DNA from: Sinomonas sp. ASV322
GTDB lineage: Bacteria > Actinomycetota > Actinomycetes > Actinomycetales > Micrococcaceae
Assembly: GCF_030908245.1 (NCBI RefSeq)
Contig: NZ_JAVFJJ010000011.1
Span: forward strand, 62,001-126,000
DNA: 64,000 nt
Direction: 5' to 3'
The position numbers and the translations under genes were made by a program. This document shows positions 7,398 through 15,194 of this stretch, piece after piece. The notes under the pieces are model-generated. The model was given only the letters and a program-made list of their open reading frames with translations. It did not search any database and was not told the origin of the DNA. Positions within the stretch are counted from its first letter, which is position 1, and every line of letters starts with the position of its first letter.

Positions 7398-8327
7398 TTA
7401 CTGCTTCCTAGCGTCGTCGTAGACCCTTCGATGGGCCGCGAGCGACGTCGCGAGCATGCCGCCGACGTCGTCGATGACGTTGCCGTGGGCTGGCCCAATG
7501 AGCTCGGTCGGCAGCTCGGCGAGCATCCGCTCGATCTCGGCGAACGCAGTGCTCACGTCGACGAACTTGGTCCAATACAGGGCACGCCCCGTCCCGTAGG
7601 CGGCCTGCTCGACCGAAGGCGGCGCGGGCATCTCACCGGAGAAGAGCCGGCACTGGCCGGGCCGATGGACGGGCTCGTCATCGTCGCCGTCGGGCAAGGG
7701 GACGTCATGGATGAACGAGAAGCCGTCCGAGACGAAGAGCATGCGAGCCCCGCTGTCGTGGCCCCAGACCGTGTTCTCGAGGTCGCGGATGTGCGCGGGC
7801 AGGAAGCGGAATTCCCTCCCCCCGAGGTCGATCGAGTCGCCAGGACGCCTCGCGTCGAAGCGCCCCTCGAATTCGGGGAAATGCAGCGCATAATCACGCA
7901 CGTCTCCGACGACCCGCGCCTCCGGGAAGCGCTCGAGCAACGCAGGGAGATTGCCCGCATGCGGGATCTCGGGATGGGTCGGGAACACGTAGTCGAGCGT
8001 CCTGCCGCCGAGCGCGGCTTCCAGCTGGTCGAGGACGAGAGCCCGATGCGCAGGGTCGCCCGTGTCCACGAGCAGCGAGGCCCGCGAACCGACGACGAGA
8101 TACGAGGAGACGTGGTAGTGGACCTCTTCGCCCGCAGAGAAGGCCGAAAGGCACCCGCCGAGCCAGAAGACGCCGTCGGCGATCCGGCGAGCAGCGTCGA
8201 GGTTTTCCACGCGCCCGCCCGCTCGGGCCTGTCCCGCGGGGCGACGGGCGGCGTCGTCGTCTGCACTCATGCGCCCGCCCGCTCGGGCCTGTCCCGCGGG
8301 GCGACGGGCGCCGTCGTCGTTTGTCAT
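7398..8327 (-). CDS. MBL-fold protein, type A (partner 1)
   Basis: 309 residues of the metallo-beta-lactamase fold in the ODP-like branch. Candidate metal ligands are H118, E120 and H123 in THPEIPHAGN, H179 in LPAHIRD, D201 in FVSDGFSF and H281 in GPAHGN; the Asp expected before H123 (H-x-E-x-D-H) is Pro. The first 40 residues hold a direct repeat (DDGARRPAGQARAGGR and DDAARRPAGQARAGGR) from a 60-bp DNA duplication that also duplicates the start codon (8327 and 8270). ATG 8327 overlaps the stop of the type B protein (ATGA) and follows AGGAGG. Pair organisation with type B recurs at 11.5-13.2 kb. Confidence 0.85.
   Translation of the reverse strand: MTNDDGARRPAGQARAGGRMSADDDAARRPAGQARAGGRVENLDAARRIADGVFWLGGCLSAFSAGEEVHYHVSSYLVVGSRASLLVDTGDPAHRALVLDQLEAALGGRTLDYVFPTHPEIPHAGNLPALLERFPEARVVGDVRDYALHFPEFEGRFDARRPGDSIDLGGREFRFLPAHIRDLENTVWGHDSGARMLFVSDGFSFIHDVPLPDGDDDEPVHRPGQCRLFSGEMPAPPSVEQAAYGTGRALYWTKFVDVSTAFAEIERMLAELPTELIGPAHGNVIDDVGGMLATSLAAHRRVYDDARKQ
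8211..8324. repeat. 60-bp tandem duplication across an MBL gene start
   Basis: Two copies with 60-base period (from 8211 and from 8271); 51 of the first 53 positions agree. Each copy ends close to a start codon, so the upstream ATG adds a second copy of a GARRPAGQARAGGR-type leader to the protein. Confidence 0.9.
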
Positions 8328-9085
8328 CGGCCCCCCACCTCCTCAAGGCACGCCGCGAGGCGCGCGGCCTCGCGGCGGCACTCCGCCTCGCCGACGAACG
8401 GGAAGCCGTAGCCAGGGCCGATCGCAGTGACGCGCCGGCTCCCGATGACCCGCAGGACGTCCCGCGCGATGGGCCGCGTGTCCGCGCCGCCGAACCAGCG
8501 GAACTTCACGAGCCCCTCCATGGGGTCGCCCGCCTCGCCGTCGCCGCGGGCGTACGTGAACGCGTCCGAGGTGAGGAGCACGCCCGACGGCGGGTCGTAG
8601 ACCCAGAGCGTGGGCAGGAGGCGCAGGAGCGGGGAGACGAGCTGGAGGACGACGCCGGGGCGCAGCTCGACGTCGAGCGACGTCCCCGGCTCGACCGAGA
8701 CCCGGCGGGCCGGGGCAGTCGAGCGCGGGACGGTGATGCCGCCCGTGTACCAGACTGCATCGACCGGACGCCTCGCCTCGATCGCCGGGACGTTGAGGCA
8801 GCACTCCATCTCGGTCCTCGTCAGGAGGATCGTGATCGGCTCCCCGGGATCCAGCAGCTCGTCGAGCTGCTGGAGGACCTCGGCCTCGTGGCGCCGCACG
8901 CCCGTATCAACCAGGACGGCGCCGCCTTCTCCCCGAATGAGGTAGGCGTTGACCGGCTGCCGCCGTCGGACGCCCTCGGGGCACCAGCTGACGTGCTCGT
9001 CCAGGAGGATCTCCGCGCCCAGGCGGTGCACCCTGCTGCCCGCCAGGCCGACGGGCGGGGCCAGCAATCCCGCGCTCCCGTTCAT
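8324..9085 (-). CDS. MBL-fold-like protein with degenerate metal site, type B (partner 1)
   Basis: 253 residues, an MBL-fold relative in which the metal motif has decayed: the position of H-x-E-x-D-H reads TRTEMEC (R90, E92, E94, C95), the third histidine region reads SPLLRLLPTLW and the last one GPGYG. D174 in LLTSDAFTY is kept. The ATG at 9085 lies just after the stop of the isochorismatase-type gene; a longer reading to 9145 overlaps that gene and is rejected. It overlaps the type A start by 4 bases. Retention of the fold without ligands suggests a structural or regulatory partner of the type A protein. Its closest relative here is the protein at 12367. Confidence 0.8.
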   Translation of the reverse strand: MNGSAGLLAPPVGLAGSRVHRLGAEILLDEHVSWCPEGVRRRQPVNAYLIRGEGGAVLVDTGVRRHEAEVLQQLDELLDPGEPITILLTRTEMECCLNVPAIEARRPVDAVWYTGGITVPRSTAPARRVSVEPGTSLDVELRPGVVLQLVSPLLRLLPTLWVYDPPSGVLLTSDAFTYARGDGEAGDPMEGLVKFRWFGGADTRPIARDVLRVIGSRRVTAIGPGYGFPFVGEAECRREAARLAACLEEVGGR

Positions 9086-9093
9086 CGCCGCCC

Positions 9094-9768
9094 TCAGGCT
9101 CCCCGCGCCGCGTCCCACACGGCGACGGCCTCGGCGACGTTGCACACATCGTGCCGCGCACGCATGACCGTGAGGGCCGCGTCATGGACGACGGTGTCGT
9201 AGGCTCCGACGGCGTCCTCCAGGAGCACGGCGTAGAAGTCGTTGTGCACGGCGTCCCGCAGCGTGGCCTCGACGCAGCCGCCCGTCGACACCCCGACGAG
9301 CGCGACCGACTCGATGCCCTGGCTCCGCAGGAGGAGGGCGAGCTCGGTGGAGACGAACGCGCTCGGGCGCCGCTTGGTGATGACGGATTCGCCGTCGAGC
9401 GGGAGGCATTCGTCGCAGAAGTCCGTCGCGGGATCCCCCTTGACGCTGAGCTTGCCCAGGTCGATCGGGCGGCCGTTCGATGCCGTGTAGAGGGCCCGGA
9501 GCCACGCGGCCGGGGAGCTCGCGCCGTCCGGCAGGTTCTCGACGCGGATGTGGAAGATCGGGACGCCGTTGCGCCGGGCCGCCTCGATCGCCACGCGGCA
9601 CTGCTCGCGGACGCGCGGCATCATGCTCAGGTCGTGGCCCGAATCCCCGATGGCGCCGCCCGGGAAGACGGCTCCCTTCTGCATGTCGATGACGACGAGG
9701 GCGGTCGATGCGGGGTCGAGGAGTTCCTCGAGGGTGTCGCGGACAGGCTTTCCGCACAGTTCAATCAT
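9094..9768 (-). CDS. Isochorismatase-family cysteine hydrolase
   Basis: 224 residues with the isochorismatase-like triad: Asp in ALVVIDMQKGAVFPGG (near 28), Lys in SVITKRRPSAF (about 131), and Cys in VGVSTGGCVEATLRDA (about 169). Relatives hydrolyse N-carbamoyl compounds, ureidoacrylate, maleamate, nicotinamide or biuret. This fits an amide-degrading locus; the sequence does not decide between them. It follows the substrate-binding protein gene by 11 bases and precedes the MBL pair on the same strand. Confidence 0.88.
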   Translation of the reverse strand: MIELCGKPVRDTLEELLDPASTALVVIDMQKGAVFPGGAIGDSGHDLSMMPRVREQCRVAIEAARRNGVPIFHIRVENLPDGASSPAAWLRALYTASNGRPIDLGKLSVKGDPATDFCDECLPLDGESVITKRRPSAFVSTELALLLRSQGIESVALVGVSTGGCVEATLRDAVHNDFYAVLLEDAVGAYDTVVHDAALTVMRARHDVCNVAEAVAVWDAARGA

Positions 9769-9779
9769 GATGTGCCTTC

Positions 9780-11369
9780 CTAGCTGCCGAGGGCGTCGAA
9801 GTAGACCTGGCCGTTGCTCAGCGGAGTTGCCCCCGAGAGGCCCTTCTTCGCCGCGATGAGGCCTCGAGTCTCGACGAGCGAGAGGATCGGGGCGCCGGAA
9901 TCGACGACGGCGGTCATCTGCTTGATGAGGTCGTTCCGCTGGGCGGTCTGATCCTGGGGCGTTGCGGCGAGCTTCGTCCGGAGCTGGTCGAAGTTCGCAT
10001 CCTTCCAGCCGGTCGTGTTGCTCGGGGCGTTGCCGGCGTAGTACGCGAAGCTGTAGAACGCGGGGTCCGCGATGACGATCGGCTCCGAGTAGAGCACCGC
10101 CTCGAAGCGGCCCTGGATGAGCGCGCTCGAGAAGTCCGTCGAGCTCGCGACGTTCTGGAGCGTGACGGTGACGCCGATCTGGCTCAGCATCGACTGGATG
10201 AGGACCGAGGACTTGTTCGCGACCGGGCCTGGACGCGTCGCGCTGTAGCTCAGCGTGATCTTGAAGCCGTTCGCGTAGCCCGCGTCCGCCAAGAGCTTCT
10301 TCGCTCCGGCGACGTCGAACTTGTACACGCCCGAGGGATCACCGCCCGGGAACGTGGCCTGGGCCGCCTTGCCGTAGCCCGCATAGGCGCCCTTGACGAG
10401 GGCGTCGCGGTCAATGGCCATCGAAATCGCCTGCCGCACCCGGACGTCCGAGAGGGGGCCGGACTTGACGTTGAACATGAGCGTGTCCCGGGTCGCGCTC
10501 GGGCAGTTGAGCACGGTGACATCGGGCGACTTGCCGAGCGACGCGTACTGGTCGTACTCAAAGCCGTTCGCGATCTGCGCCTCGCCGGACTGCATGAGCT
10601 GGCTGCGGGTCGACGTGTTCGGCACGGCCTTGACGACGACGCGCTTGACCGAGCCGCGCTTGCCCTCCCACTTGGAGTCGGCGGTGACCGTGAGGGACGT
10701 GCCCGGGGTGAACTCCTCGAGGTTCCATCCGCTGTAGTCGGCGAGGTTCTTCGAGAGCCAGTTGTTCGCCGTCGGATCGTCGGCCGTGACGTGCTTCTTC
10801 GCCTCGACGCTGTCGTGGATGTAGAAGAGGTTGTTCTGGAGAGACTCGATGCTGAACGACGTGATGGCCGTCGTGTTGAGCTCGACCGTCTGATCGTCGA
10901 TGACCTTGGCCACGTTGTTGACGTCGAACCCGCTGCTCGCGAGGGTGCCCTTCATGACCGGCTGGCGCTGCATGCCGATCATGAGGCTCCAGCGGACGTC
11001 TTCGGCCGAGAGCGTGTGGCCGAACTGGCTCGTGAGCTTCTTGAGCTTGACGATGATGCCCTTGCCGTCCGGGGCGGGCGTCGCGCTCTCCGCGAGCCGG
11101 CCGGACACCGCGGTGGTGGGCTGGCCGCACGGATCCGAACTCGTCGCGGTGGACTTGTATTCGAGCAGCTGCGAGCCGAGGCCGCTCAGGACGACGTGGG
11201 AGGCGCTTCCGCCCCACGGGGCGGGCGTGAGGCTGTCGGGCAGGGAGCCGACCGCAATGACAACGCTGTCCGGCTGGGTCGGGGACGCGGAACTGCCGCC
11301 TCCGCAGCCGGTCAGGGAAACCGCAAGGGCGGCGGCCAGACCGCCGGAGAGCAGACGCAAGCGATTCAT
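9780..11369 (-). CDS. ABC importer substrate-binding lipoprotein (family 5, peptide/opine type)
   Basis: 529 residues. A lipoprotein signal peptide (MNRLRLLSGG...) ends at the lipobox LTGC with Cys22 as lipid anchor, followed by a Gly/Ser linker. The body is an SBP_bac_5 protein: AVGSLPDSLTPAPWGG, LSAEDVRWSLMIGMQRQP, DVRVRQAISMAIDRDALVKG and a GGDPSGVYKFDVAGAKKLLADAGY segment. It should capture the substrate outside the membrane for the permease/ATPase genes at 13267-16956, which lie about 2 kb upstream and are separated from it by an MBL pair. No Shine-Dalgarno is visible before ATG 11369. Confidence 0.92.
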   Translation of the reverse strand: MNRLRLLSGGLAAALAVSLTGCGGGSSASPTQPDSVVIAVGSLPDSLTPAPWGGSASHVVLSGLGSQLLEYKSTATSSDPCGQPTTAVSGRLAESATPAPDGKGIIVKLKKLTSQFGHTLSAEDVRWSLMIGMQRQPVMKGTLASSGFDVNNVAKVIDDQTVELNTTAITSFSIESLQNNLFYIHDSVEAKKHVTADDPTANNWLSKNLADYSGWNLEEFTPGTSLTVTADSKWEGKRGSVKRVVVKAVPNTSTRSQLMQSGEAQIANGFEYDQYASLGKSPDVTVLNCPSATRDTLMFNVKSGPLSDVRVRQAISMAIDRDALVKGAYAGYGKAAQATFPGGDPSGVYKFDVAGAKKLLADAGYANGFKITLSYSATRPGPVANKSSVLIQSMLSQIGVTVTLQNVASSTDFSSALIQGRFEAVLYSEPIVIADPAFYSFAYYAGNAPSNTTGWKDANFDQLRTKLAATPQDQTAQRNDLIKQMTAVVDSGAPILSLVETRGLIAAKKGLSGATPLSNGQVYFDALGS

Positions 11370-11390
11370 GGTCTAAACACCGGATTTCTT

Positions 11391-11450
11391 GGGTGGGGTG
11401 GGTGGGGGAAGAGCGGGTGGGGTGGGTGGGGCGGGTGGGGCGGGTGGGTG
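11391..11450 (+). repeat. G-run repeat (possible G-quadruplex)
   Basis: About 60 bases made of GGGTGGGG, GGGTGGGC-type units with more than eight G-runs of three or longer on the plus strand, in the gap (11370-11542) between the substrate-binding gene and the type A MBL gene. Four-run G-quadruplex folding is possible many times over. The adjoining 11458-11520 holds looser repeats of GTGCAAA and ACGGGGTG. Confidence 0.8.
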
Positions 11451-11542
11451 CAATGGGAAGGGTGCAAAACGGGGTGACTGCAAACGGGTGTGACAAACAG
11501 CGGTGCGTGCAAACAGGATGTGCGGCGAGGTGTGCGGCCGCG

Positions 11543-12358
11543 CTAGTACCGGTACGCCTGCTTGTGGCCGGCCCGGATGATGGGTTCGACGTCCCGGATG
11601 TTGGTGATGACGTTGCCGTGGGTCGGGGCGACGGTCGTGACGCCGAGTTCATCGACGAGCGCGAGCACACGGTCGTAGACGCGGTCGGCGTCGTTGGCGA
11701 AGCGCGCCCAGTAGAGGGCGCTGCCCGTGAAGAACGCGGCGTTCTCAACCGCCACGGGCGTGGAGAGCTCCGTCGTCGTGAGACCGCATTCGCCGGGAAG
11801 GTGCACGGGGTCTTCGTCGTCGAGCTCGGGGCGGTGCATGTAGCAGAAGCCGTCCGCCGTGAAGAGCACGCCGGACTGCGGCACGAAGCCCCACTGCGTG
11901 TTGGGCAGATCGCGGATGAGGGCCTCGACGATGAGGAACTCGTATCCGCCGCCCAGGTCGATGCGGTCTCCCGGCACACGGGCGTGGAGGTTCGGCTCGA
12001 TCTGAGGATAGAACAGGTGATAGTCGCGGATGTCCCCCACGATCTGCACGTTGGGGTACTTCTGGACGAGCCTCGGCAGGTTGCCGGTGTGGGGCAGCTC
12101 GGGGTGGGTCGGGAACACGTAGTCGAGCTCGCGGCCGCCGAGGAGCTCGTCGAGCTTCTCGGAGATGATCGGCCAGCTCGACGGGTTGCCCGTGTCGACG
12201 AGGATCGACGCCGTCTCGCCCTGGACGAGGAACGTCGAGTTGTGGCCGTGGATCACGCGTCCGTCGATGTGGAACGGAAGGCACGAGCTCATCCACGTCA
12301 CGCCGTCGGCAACGCTCCGCGGAAGATCGCTGCTCATCGTCTCAACTAGCTCTTCCAT
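11543..12358 (-). CDS. MBL-fold protein, type A (partner 2)
   Basis: 271 residues, paralogous to the type A protein at 7398: THPELPHTGN (H85, E87, H90, again Pro instead of Asp), D169 in LFTADGFCY and H247 in APTHGN are kept, but the third histidine is Leu (VEALIRD instead of LPAHIRD). Both type A copies end with a helical tail after the last His. ATG 12358 has AGGAGG 4 bases upstream; the longer reading to 12559 is rejected as it overlaps the type B gene. It follows the type B copy by 8 bases. Confidence 0.83.
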   Translation of the reverse strand: MEELVETMSSDLPRSVADGVTWMSSCLPFHIDGRVIHGHNSTFLVQGETASILVDTGNPSSWPIISEKLDELLGGRELDYVFPTHPELPHTGNLPRLVQKYPNVQIVGDIRDYHLFYPQIEPNLHARVPGDRIDLGGGYEFLIVEALIRDLPNTQWGFVPQSGVLFTADGFCYMHRPELDDEDPVHLPGECGLTTTELSTPVAVENAAFFTGSALYWARFANDADRVYDRVLALVDELGVTTVAPTHGNVITNIRDVEPIIRAGHKQAYRY

Positions 12359-12366
12359 GGGTCCTC

Positions 12367-13227
12367 CTAGACGGCCTGCGGCACGAGCCCGGCGTGCTGC
12401 GGTTCGAGGGCTTTGAGCATGAACTCGAGGTGGCGTCGCACCACGTCGCGCCCGCGGAGCACGCATCCGCGCGAGGGGGCGACGATCTCCGGGTCGAGTT
12501 CGTCGAACTTCGCGGCGAGCCAATCCCGCAGCGGCTCGCGCGTGGCGCGGGGAAGCCATTCGTACTTCGCGTACAGGTGGCCGGCCACCTGCTCGGGCGT
12601 CGTGGTGTCCTCGACGGTCGAGTCGATGACGCGCGGACCGTCCGGCCGGGCCATGACGCCATGGGTGAACGTGTCCGAGGTGAAGAGGGCGCCGGTCTCG
12701 GCGTCCCAGCCCCAGAACGTCATGAGGAGCCGCAGGAGCGGGGCCTCGATCTCGAGCACGCGGCCGGGCGCGATCTCGATGGTGGCGGCGCGGGCAACCG
12801 AGTCGCCGTGGCCCGTGCGCTGCGCGTCGATCTGGTGGCGGCGGCTGCGCAGCCCGGTGCGGGCGAGGTCCTCGAACGCGTCGAAGGGGTTGATGACGCC
12901 GCCCGTGAACAGCCGCTCGATGTCGAAGTGCCGGACGATCGGCTCGAGGTTGGAGACGCAGTCCATCTCGGCCCGCGTGAAGAAGACCGAGAGGTTGCCG
13001 CCCTCACCGATGAGGGACACGAGGTCTCCGAGGATCTCCTCGCTATGGACCGCGAGCCCCGAGTCGACGAGGAGGTGGGAGTCGCCCGCCGCGCTCGCCT
13101 CGGACAGCAAATAGCAATTCGAGGGCTGGAAGCCGGATGCCTGCGGGGGAACCCAGCTCACGCGGCCGTCGAGGGGGATCAGCCCACCGAGGACGACCAG
13201 CTTGTCGTTCTTTATTTTAGTGAACAT
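12367..13227 (-). CDS. MBL-fold-like protein with degenerate metal site, type B (partner 2)
   Basis: 286 residues, the counterpart of the protein at 8324. The metal motif reads TRAEMDC (R85, E87, D89, C90), the LPLLRLL-like segment is EAPLLRLLMTFWGWD and the final histidine is replaced in APSRG; D184 (LFTSDTFTH) remains. ATG 13227 is only 7 bases below a -10 box with an in-phase TTGACA -35 (13258-13263), so the transcript is probably leaderless. This promoter overlaps operator copy 3. Confidence 0.8.
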   Translation of the reverse strand: MFTKIKNDKLVVLGGLIPLDGRVSWVPPQASGFQPSNCYLLSEASAAGDSHLLVDSGLAVHSEEILGDLVSLIGEGGNLSVFFTRAEMDCVSNLEPIVRHFDIERLFTGGVINPFDAFEDLARTGLRSRRHQIDAQRTGHGDSVARAATIEIAPGRVLEIEAPLLRLLMTFWGWDAETGALFTSDTFTHGVMARPDGPRVIDSTVEDTTTPEQVAGHLYAKYEWLPRATREPLRDWLAAKFDELDPEIVAPSRGCVLRGRDVVRRHLEFMLKALEPQHAGLVPQAV

Positions 13228-13230
13228 GTC

Positions 13231-13263
13231 TTCAATCTATTGAATCGATCTTCATGGTGTCAA
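13231..13263 (-). promoter_or_regulatory. Promoter with overlapping operator (copy 3), leaderless
   Basis: -35 TTGACA (13258-13263), 17-base spacer, -10 ATAGAT (13235-13240). The near-perfect palindrome TTCAATCTATTGAA (13231-13244) covers the -10, and a CTTCAT half-site follows at 13250-13255. The ATG of the type B MBL gene begins 7 bases after the -10, so no leader RNA is expected. Confidence 0.65.
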
Positions 13264-13266
13264 GGG

Positions 13267-14322
13267 TCACATCGTCGGCGCGACGATAGGGCGGGCCCGG
13301 CGGCGGGGGCGCAGCGCGACACCGCGGGCCCGCGGATCGAGCAGCGTGATGAGCACGTCGAGGATGACGTAGCCGAACAGGCTCGTCGCCCCCATCACCA
13401 GGACGAAGCCCTGGATGACGGGCATGTCTCCCTTGAGGACGCCGTCGAGCGACCACCCGCCCACGCCCGGCCACGAGAAGACGCTCTCGATGATCGCGGC
13501 CCCGCTCAGGGCCGCCGCGAACAGCAGCACCATGTACGTCATGAGGGCCGCCCGGACGTCGCTCAGGGCGTAGCGGTACACCTGGAAAGGCCGGAGGCCG
13601 CACGCCCTCGCGAATTCGATCTGCGGGGAATGGAGGATCTGCAGGAGCCCGGTGCGGACGGTCTTCCCGAAGGGCGCCGCAAAGAAAAACCCCATGGTGA
13701 CAATCGGGAGCGCTGCCCGGCTGAAGACCGAGCCCAGGATCTTCCATTTCCCGGCGATCACAGCATCCACGAGCACGGAACCCGTCACCTTGGGCGGCGG
13801 AATATCGGCGCTCGCGAGCATTCCGAGCGGCGCCGGCGCAAGATGCAATTGCTGATAGAAGATAAACAGCAGCAGAAGCGCGAGCACGAATTCGGGCATC
13901 GCCATGAGCACTGAGACGCCGGCCGTGAAGGTCTTGTCCGGCAGCCGCCCGCTCCGATACGCGGCGAACGTCCCCATCGCGACGCCGAGGAGGAGCGCGA
14001 GGACGAGGCCCGGGACGAGATAGACGAGCGTGTTGGGCAGGCGCGTCCACAGTTCTTGGGCGACCGGCGTGCCCGTGAAGAACGAATGGCCCAGATCGCC
14101 CGTGATCGTGCGCCCGAGGTAGTCGAGGTACCGGTCCCAGACGGGCTTATCGAGCCCGAGCTCGCCGTGGATGCGGGCAATATCGTCTGGCGTCGCATAC
14201 TCGCCGAGAAGGGCGACGGCGGGGTCCCCGGGGAGGAGGGACACGAGCCCGAAGCTCAGGGTCATGAGTCCGAGGAGAAGGCCGACGGCGATGCCCAGCC
14301 GCGAGGCGATGTACCGGATCAT
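13267..14322 (-). CDS. ABC importer permease, DppB/OppB type
   Basis: 351 residues with an N-terminal membrane segment (RYIASRLGIAVGLLLGLMTLSFGLV split around 4-28), then the long periplasmic loop with GDPAVALLGEYATPDDIARI and LGLDKPVWDRYLDYL, and five further hydrophobic segments. The EAA-type cytoplasmic loop is seen in LQILHSPQIEFARACGLRPFQVYRYALSD. It forms the channel with the DppC-type permease. The start overlaps the ATPase stop (ATGA). Its C-terminus is followed by the promoter of the MBL pair. Confidence 0.92.
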   Translation of the reverse strand: MIRYIASRLGIAVGLLLGLMTLSFGLVSLLPGDPAVALLGEYATPDDIARIHGELGLDKPVWDRYLDYLGRTITGDLGHSFFTGTPVAQELWTRLPNTLVYLVPGLVLALLLGVAMGTFAAYRSGRLPDKTFTAGVSVLMAMPEFVLALLLLFIFYQQLHLAPAPLGMLASADIPPPKVTGSVLVDAVIAGKWKILGSVFSRAALPIVTMGFFFAAPFGKTVRTGLLQILHSPQIEFARACGLRPFQVYRYALSDVRAALMTYMVLLFAAALSGAAIIESVFSWPGVGGWSLDGVLKGDMPVIQGFVLVMGATSLFGYVILDVLITLLDPRARGVALRPRRRARPIVAPTM

Positions 14323-15194
14323 GCGTTGGCCTCCTGGGTGGTGGGAAGGAGTGGCCCGGACCCGTCGCCCGCCGAGGCGAACGCGCCGTCGTCGTCCGGC
14401 GAAATGTCCGGCGGGATGTAGGGAAGAGCCGGCATCGCGGCCGCCATGAGCGCCTGCGTGTAGGCCTGCATGGGGTTGTCGAGCACGTCGAGCGCCGGTC
14501 CCGTCTCGACGAACCGCCCGCGATGCATGACCGCGACTTTCGAACAGAAGTGCCTCACGGTCTCGATGTCATGCGAGATGAAGACATAGGTGAGCCCACG
14601 GGCGCGCTGCAGTTCCGAGAGCTTCCGCAGGATCGAAGCCCGGATCGTGAGGTCGAGTGACGACGTCGGCTCGTCGAGCACGACGATGCTCGGATCCGTG
14701 ACAAGTGACCGGGCGATGCCGACGCGCTGCTGCTGCCCGCCGCTCAGGTTCGCCGGGCGGCGGTCGAGGAACTGGGCCGAGAGGCCCACCTCGTCAAGCG
14801 TTCTCTCGACCTTCTCGAGCCGCTCAGCGCGCGACGCGCAGAGCTTCGAGACGACGAGCGGCTCCTCGACGATCTGGCGCACCGTGAGGCGCGGATTGAG
14901 CGACGCGAACGGCTCCTGGAACACGATCTGCCAGTGGCGGCGCTTCCGCCGGAGCGCTCGCGGCGCGAGAGCCCGGACGTCCTGCCCGTCGAGCAGGATG
15001 GAGCCCGAATCCGCCTCGTGCAGCCGCAGGAGGAGGCGGCCGAGCGTCGACTTGCCTGAGCCGCTCTCGCCGATGATCCCGAGGCATTCGCCAGCCTCGA
15101 CGTCGAACGAGACCCCGTCGACCGCCGTCAGGACGCGGCCTTGAGGGGTCTGGAACGTCTTGCGCAGATCCTTCACTTCGATGATGGGCATCAC
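14319..15194 (-). CDS. ABC importer ATPase, DppF/OppF type
   Basis: 291 residues: Walker A GESGSGKST, Q-loop IVFQEPFASLNPR, signature NLSGGQQQRVGIARSL, Walker B SIVVLDEPTSSLD and switch His in ISHD. It powers the peptide/opine-type importer with the second ATPase encoded just upstream. The oligopeptide-ATPase C-terminal extension (ALDVLDNPMQAYTQALMAA) is present. It overlaps both neighbours by 4 bases. Confidence 0.94.
   Translation of the reverse strand: MMPIIEVKDLRKTFQTPQGRVLTAVDGVSFDVEAGECLGIIGESGSGKSTLGRLLLRLHEADSGSILLDGQDVRALAPRALRRKRRHWQIVFQEPFASLNPRLTVRQIVEEPLVVSKLCASRAERLEKVERTLDEVGLSAQFLDRRPANLSGGQQQRVGIARSLVTDPSIVVLDEPTSSLDLTIRASILRKLSELQRARGLTYVFISHDIETVRHFCSKVAVMHRGRFVETGPALDVLDNPMQAYTQALMAAAMPALPYIPPDISPDDDGAFASAGDGSGPLLPTTQEANA

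Noticed and set aside
8324-9085. Type B MBL gene considered a pseudogene
   Set aside because: The frame is intact and coupled, and the altered motif TRxEM(D/E)C is conserved in a second copy, arguing for function.
11391-11520. Repeat tract considered as a CRISPR-like array
   Set aside because: Units are short G-runs without constant-length spacers and there are no cas genes.
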